From positions 1 through 50,438 of the forward strand of contig NZ_JAKRRW010000032.1 in assembly GCF_026191635.1 (NCBI RefSeq): DNA of 50,438 nt, given 5' to 3'. This stretch comes from Photobacterium obscurum. GTDB lineage: Bacteria > Pseudomonadota > Gammaproteobacteria > Enterobacterales > Vibrionaceae. The notes beneath the pieces were generated by a model. It did no database searches. It was not told the origin of the DNA and was given only the letters and a program-made list of their open reading frames with translations. Position numbers and translations under genes: made by a program. Shown here one piece after another: positions 48,760 to 50,438 of this stretch (positions within the stretch are counted from its first letter, which is position 1; each line of letters begins with the position of its first letter).

Positions 48760-50438
48760 ATGAAGTTAAAAACAACGTCCTTTTATTCCTGGATCAATCG
48801 TCTTCGCAATAGACAACAAAGAGTAGAGTTAACTCCAACAACTCTAAGGTTGGGAATTGGTACTGTCAATAAAGAATTACCAATCGACACGATAGTTGAG
48901 TTAAACATTAAGTCCCATCTATTTTCTGAACATCTAGAGATACTCGTTGACGGTGGGCAAAGATTTGTCCTCAAAGGATACCGGTCCAAAGAGCTTCAAT
49001 GTTTTTCTCAAGCAGTTATCGAGCAGTTATTAATCTTCATTGCGGCAAGCGATCGATGGCAGGCATACGAAACTGCATTAAATACTCTAAACCAAGAAAG
49101 CCAATTTTTGTCTTCATATGAGTGGCAGCCGATAGCCACAGCATTTCAATTAATACAAAAGCTTGCTCACTTAGGCGTTACAGAAGTTCAGCTAACGACA
49201 CCTCTTCAGAAAAGAGTCTTTAAGCTAGCACTCAATCTTTCTGAAGGTAGTGTTAGTGAGTTAGGTCGTAATCTTCACAATAGACAAGTTACCCCCAAGC
49301 TTGTTGGAAAGCATGAGCAGTTCTTTGATTTTATTGAAAAAAAACCGCTTACAGATAAGCAAAGAATTGCATGTGTAACTGATGATGACCACACCCTAGT
49401 TATTGCAGGTGCAGGCACAGGGAAAACAGCAACATTAGTGGGGAAGGCTGGTTATCTTGTTGAAGCAAATATTGCTAAAGCTGAGAACATACTTATGTTA
49501 GCTTTTGGTAATAAAGCGGCGGCAGAAATGAATGAGCGAATTGAAGATCGTATTCCTCTTATGTCTGGTCGGCTAAAGGTAAGCACATTCCATGCATTGG
49601 GTAATGATATTCTTTCTAACTATCATGGTTTTAAGCGTTCAATTACTTCTTTTACCGAACAGCCTCATCAATTCACAAAATTTATTGATGACACGCTTAG
49701 TGACTTAGCTGAACAAGATCCACTGTTTAAATCTGCTTTGGTCAATTATTTTTCTAGTTTAAGTACTCCTGGAAAATCTGACATAGATTTCGAATCCATA
49801 GAGGAATACAACGAATTTCTGTCAAGTTGTCGCTTGATTACGTTAAACAATGAATGGGTTAAGAGTGTAGGTGAACTAAGGATTGCCAACTATCTAGCTT
49901 TGAATGGAATTGAATATGAATACGAAACCGATTACAAATTCAATACTAGAAGTGTCGATCGCCGCCAATACCAACCTGATTTTTATTTACCCGATGTCGA
50001 GCTTTACATTGAGTACCTTGGGTTGGACGAGAATAACAATACTGCGCCATATATAGATAAAGATGAGTATCTTGCTAGCTTAGATTGGAAACGCGAGTTA
50101 CATGAGTCGAAAGGCACTCATATGCTTGAACTATATACTTACCAACTCCAAAAGGGTCTCTTACAGTCATCTTTAGCAGCGGCATTAGACGAGTATAAAG
50201 TACTAGCTGAACCTGTTGCAATCGATGTGTTATTTCAGCAACTTAAGGAACAAAATGAAAGCCAATGGAAAGGCTTTATAGATTTACTGCAACGTTTCTT
50301 AAGCTTATATAAAGAGGGGCAGTTTGATTCAAGTACGGTTCGAAGTGAGTTTCTTAGCGGAGGTTATGATATTGAGAGGTCTGAAGCCTTTCTAAGTATT
50401 TTTGAACCCGTTTTAGCTGTGTATCAAGAGCACTTAAC
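48760..50438 (+). CDS. UvrD/helicase IV (HelD)-like SF1 helicase with embedded nuclease-like domain, partial
   Basis: The frame from ATG 48760 stays open to the window edge (559 codons). An N-terminal part of about 190 residues carries the helicase IV-type leader. Motif I is VIAGAGTGKTATLVGKA at about 214-230, followed by NILMLAFGNKAAAEMNERI. Between the 1A and later domains, YQPDFYLPDVELYIEYLGLD looks like a PD-(D/E)XK insertion, as in helicase IV-like proteins. The DNA is AT-richer than the replication core. The 3' half is outside the window. Confidence 0.75.
   Translation, partial: MKLKTTSFYSWINRLRNRQQRVELTPTTLRLGIGTVNKELPIDTIVELNIKSHLFSEHLEILVDGGQRFVLKGYRSKELQCFSQAVIEQLLIFIAASDRWQAYETALNTLNQESQFLSSYEWQPIATAFQLIQKLAHLGVTEVQLTTPLQKRVFKLALNLSEGSVSELGRNLHNRQVTPKLVGKHEQFFDFIEKKPLTDKQRIACVTDDDHTLVIAGAGTGKTATLVGKAGYLVEANIAKAENILMLAFGNKAAAEMNERIEDRIPLMSGRLKVSTFHALGNDILSNYHGFKRSITSFTEQPHQFTKFIDDTLSDLAEQDPLFKSALVNYFSSLSTPGKSDIDFESIEEYNEFLSSCRLITLNNEWVKSVGELRIANYLALNGIEYEYETDYKFNTRSVDRRQYQPDFYLPDVELYIEYLGLDENNNTAPYIDKDEYLASLDWKRELHESKGTHMLELYTYQLQKGLLQSSLAAALDEYKVLAEPVAIDVLFQQLKEQNESQWKGFIDLLQRFLSLYKEGQFDSSTVRSEFLSGGYDIERSEAFLSIFEPVLAVYQEHL

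Overview
The window looks like a large secondary replicon (plasmid or plasmid-like chromosome arm) of a marine gammaproteobacterium, most likely Vibrionaceae (Vibrio, Photobacterium, Grimontia or a relative). The reasons are an iteron origin with a Rep_3 initiator and a P1-type ParA/ParB locus, a dense set of chemotaxis and c-di-GMP genes, and a MipA/OmpV-type outer-membrane protein. I cannot assign a species. No rRNA, tRNA, CRISPR array, relaxase or transposase was recognised.

Layout. 1-3.7 kb: small exported proteins and a large lipoprotein, all on the minus strand. 5.0-6.2 kb: a resolvase-type serine recombinase and a TetR regulator. 6.5-9.7 kb: a solute-binding protein followed by a membrane HD-GYP protein, a likely sensor pair. 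10.2-14.2 kb: the main replication and partition core, with Rep_3 initiator, 21-22 bp iterons, AT-rich region, DnaA boxes, ParA and ParB. 14.2-23.8 kb: a stability and defence segment with three 20-bp repeats, HipB/HipA, a PD-(D/E)XK-like nuclease, and a two-gene operon. That operon encodes a 1662-residue NERD / tandem kinase-like / SF1 helicase giant and a 514-residue partner. It is the best candidate for a little-described system, and its layout resembles type I Mokosh.

24.2-27.4 kb: a second lipoprotein paralogous to the first, a VOC-fold protein and a RelB/RelE-type toxin-antitoxin pair. 27.5-35.8 kb: three unknown genes, a methyl-accepting chemotaxis protein, a stand-alone Lrp sensing domain, a NucS-like nuclease and a CheY / CheC (frameshifted) / diguanylate cyclase operon. 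35.9-40.7 kb: a compact block with a YdjM-like membrane protein, an exported coiled-coil protein, an AAA-type ATPase, a second Rep_3 initiator with its own iterons and DnaA box, and a second serine recombinase. A repeated element lies in the same orientation at both ends of this block, so it looks like a small replicon nested in the larger one. 40.7-44.2 kb: a decayed methyltransferase, a PAS-PAS-GGDEF protein and a GAF-like HD-GYP protein. 44.5-47.2 kb: four exported or envelope proteins. 47.6-50.4 kb: small coupled unknown genes and the start of a helicase IV-like UvrD protein that runs off the window.

How the genes work together. Rep, ParAB and the two toxin-antitoxin pairs maintain the element. 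The two recombinases probably resolve multimers or cointegrates. The 15.9-23.8 kb segment is a probable anti-phage island. Two GGDEF and two HD-GYP proteins, an MCP and CheY/CheC suggest that the replicon carries accessory motility and c-di-GMP signalling. Several remnants and dispersed repeats show that the replicon was built from modules. All functions are inferred from motifs read by eye; no database search was possible.
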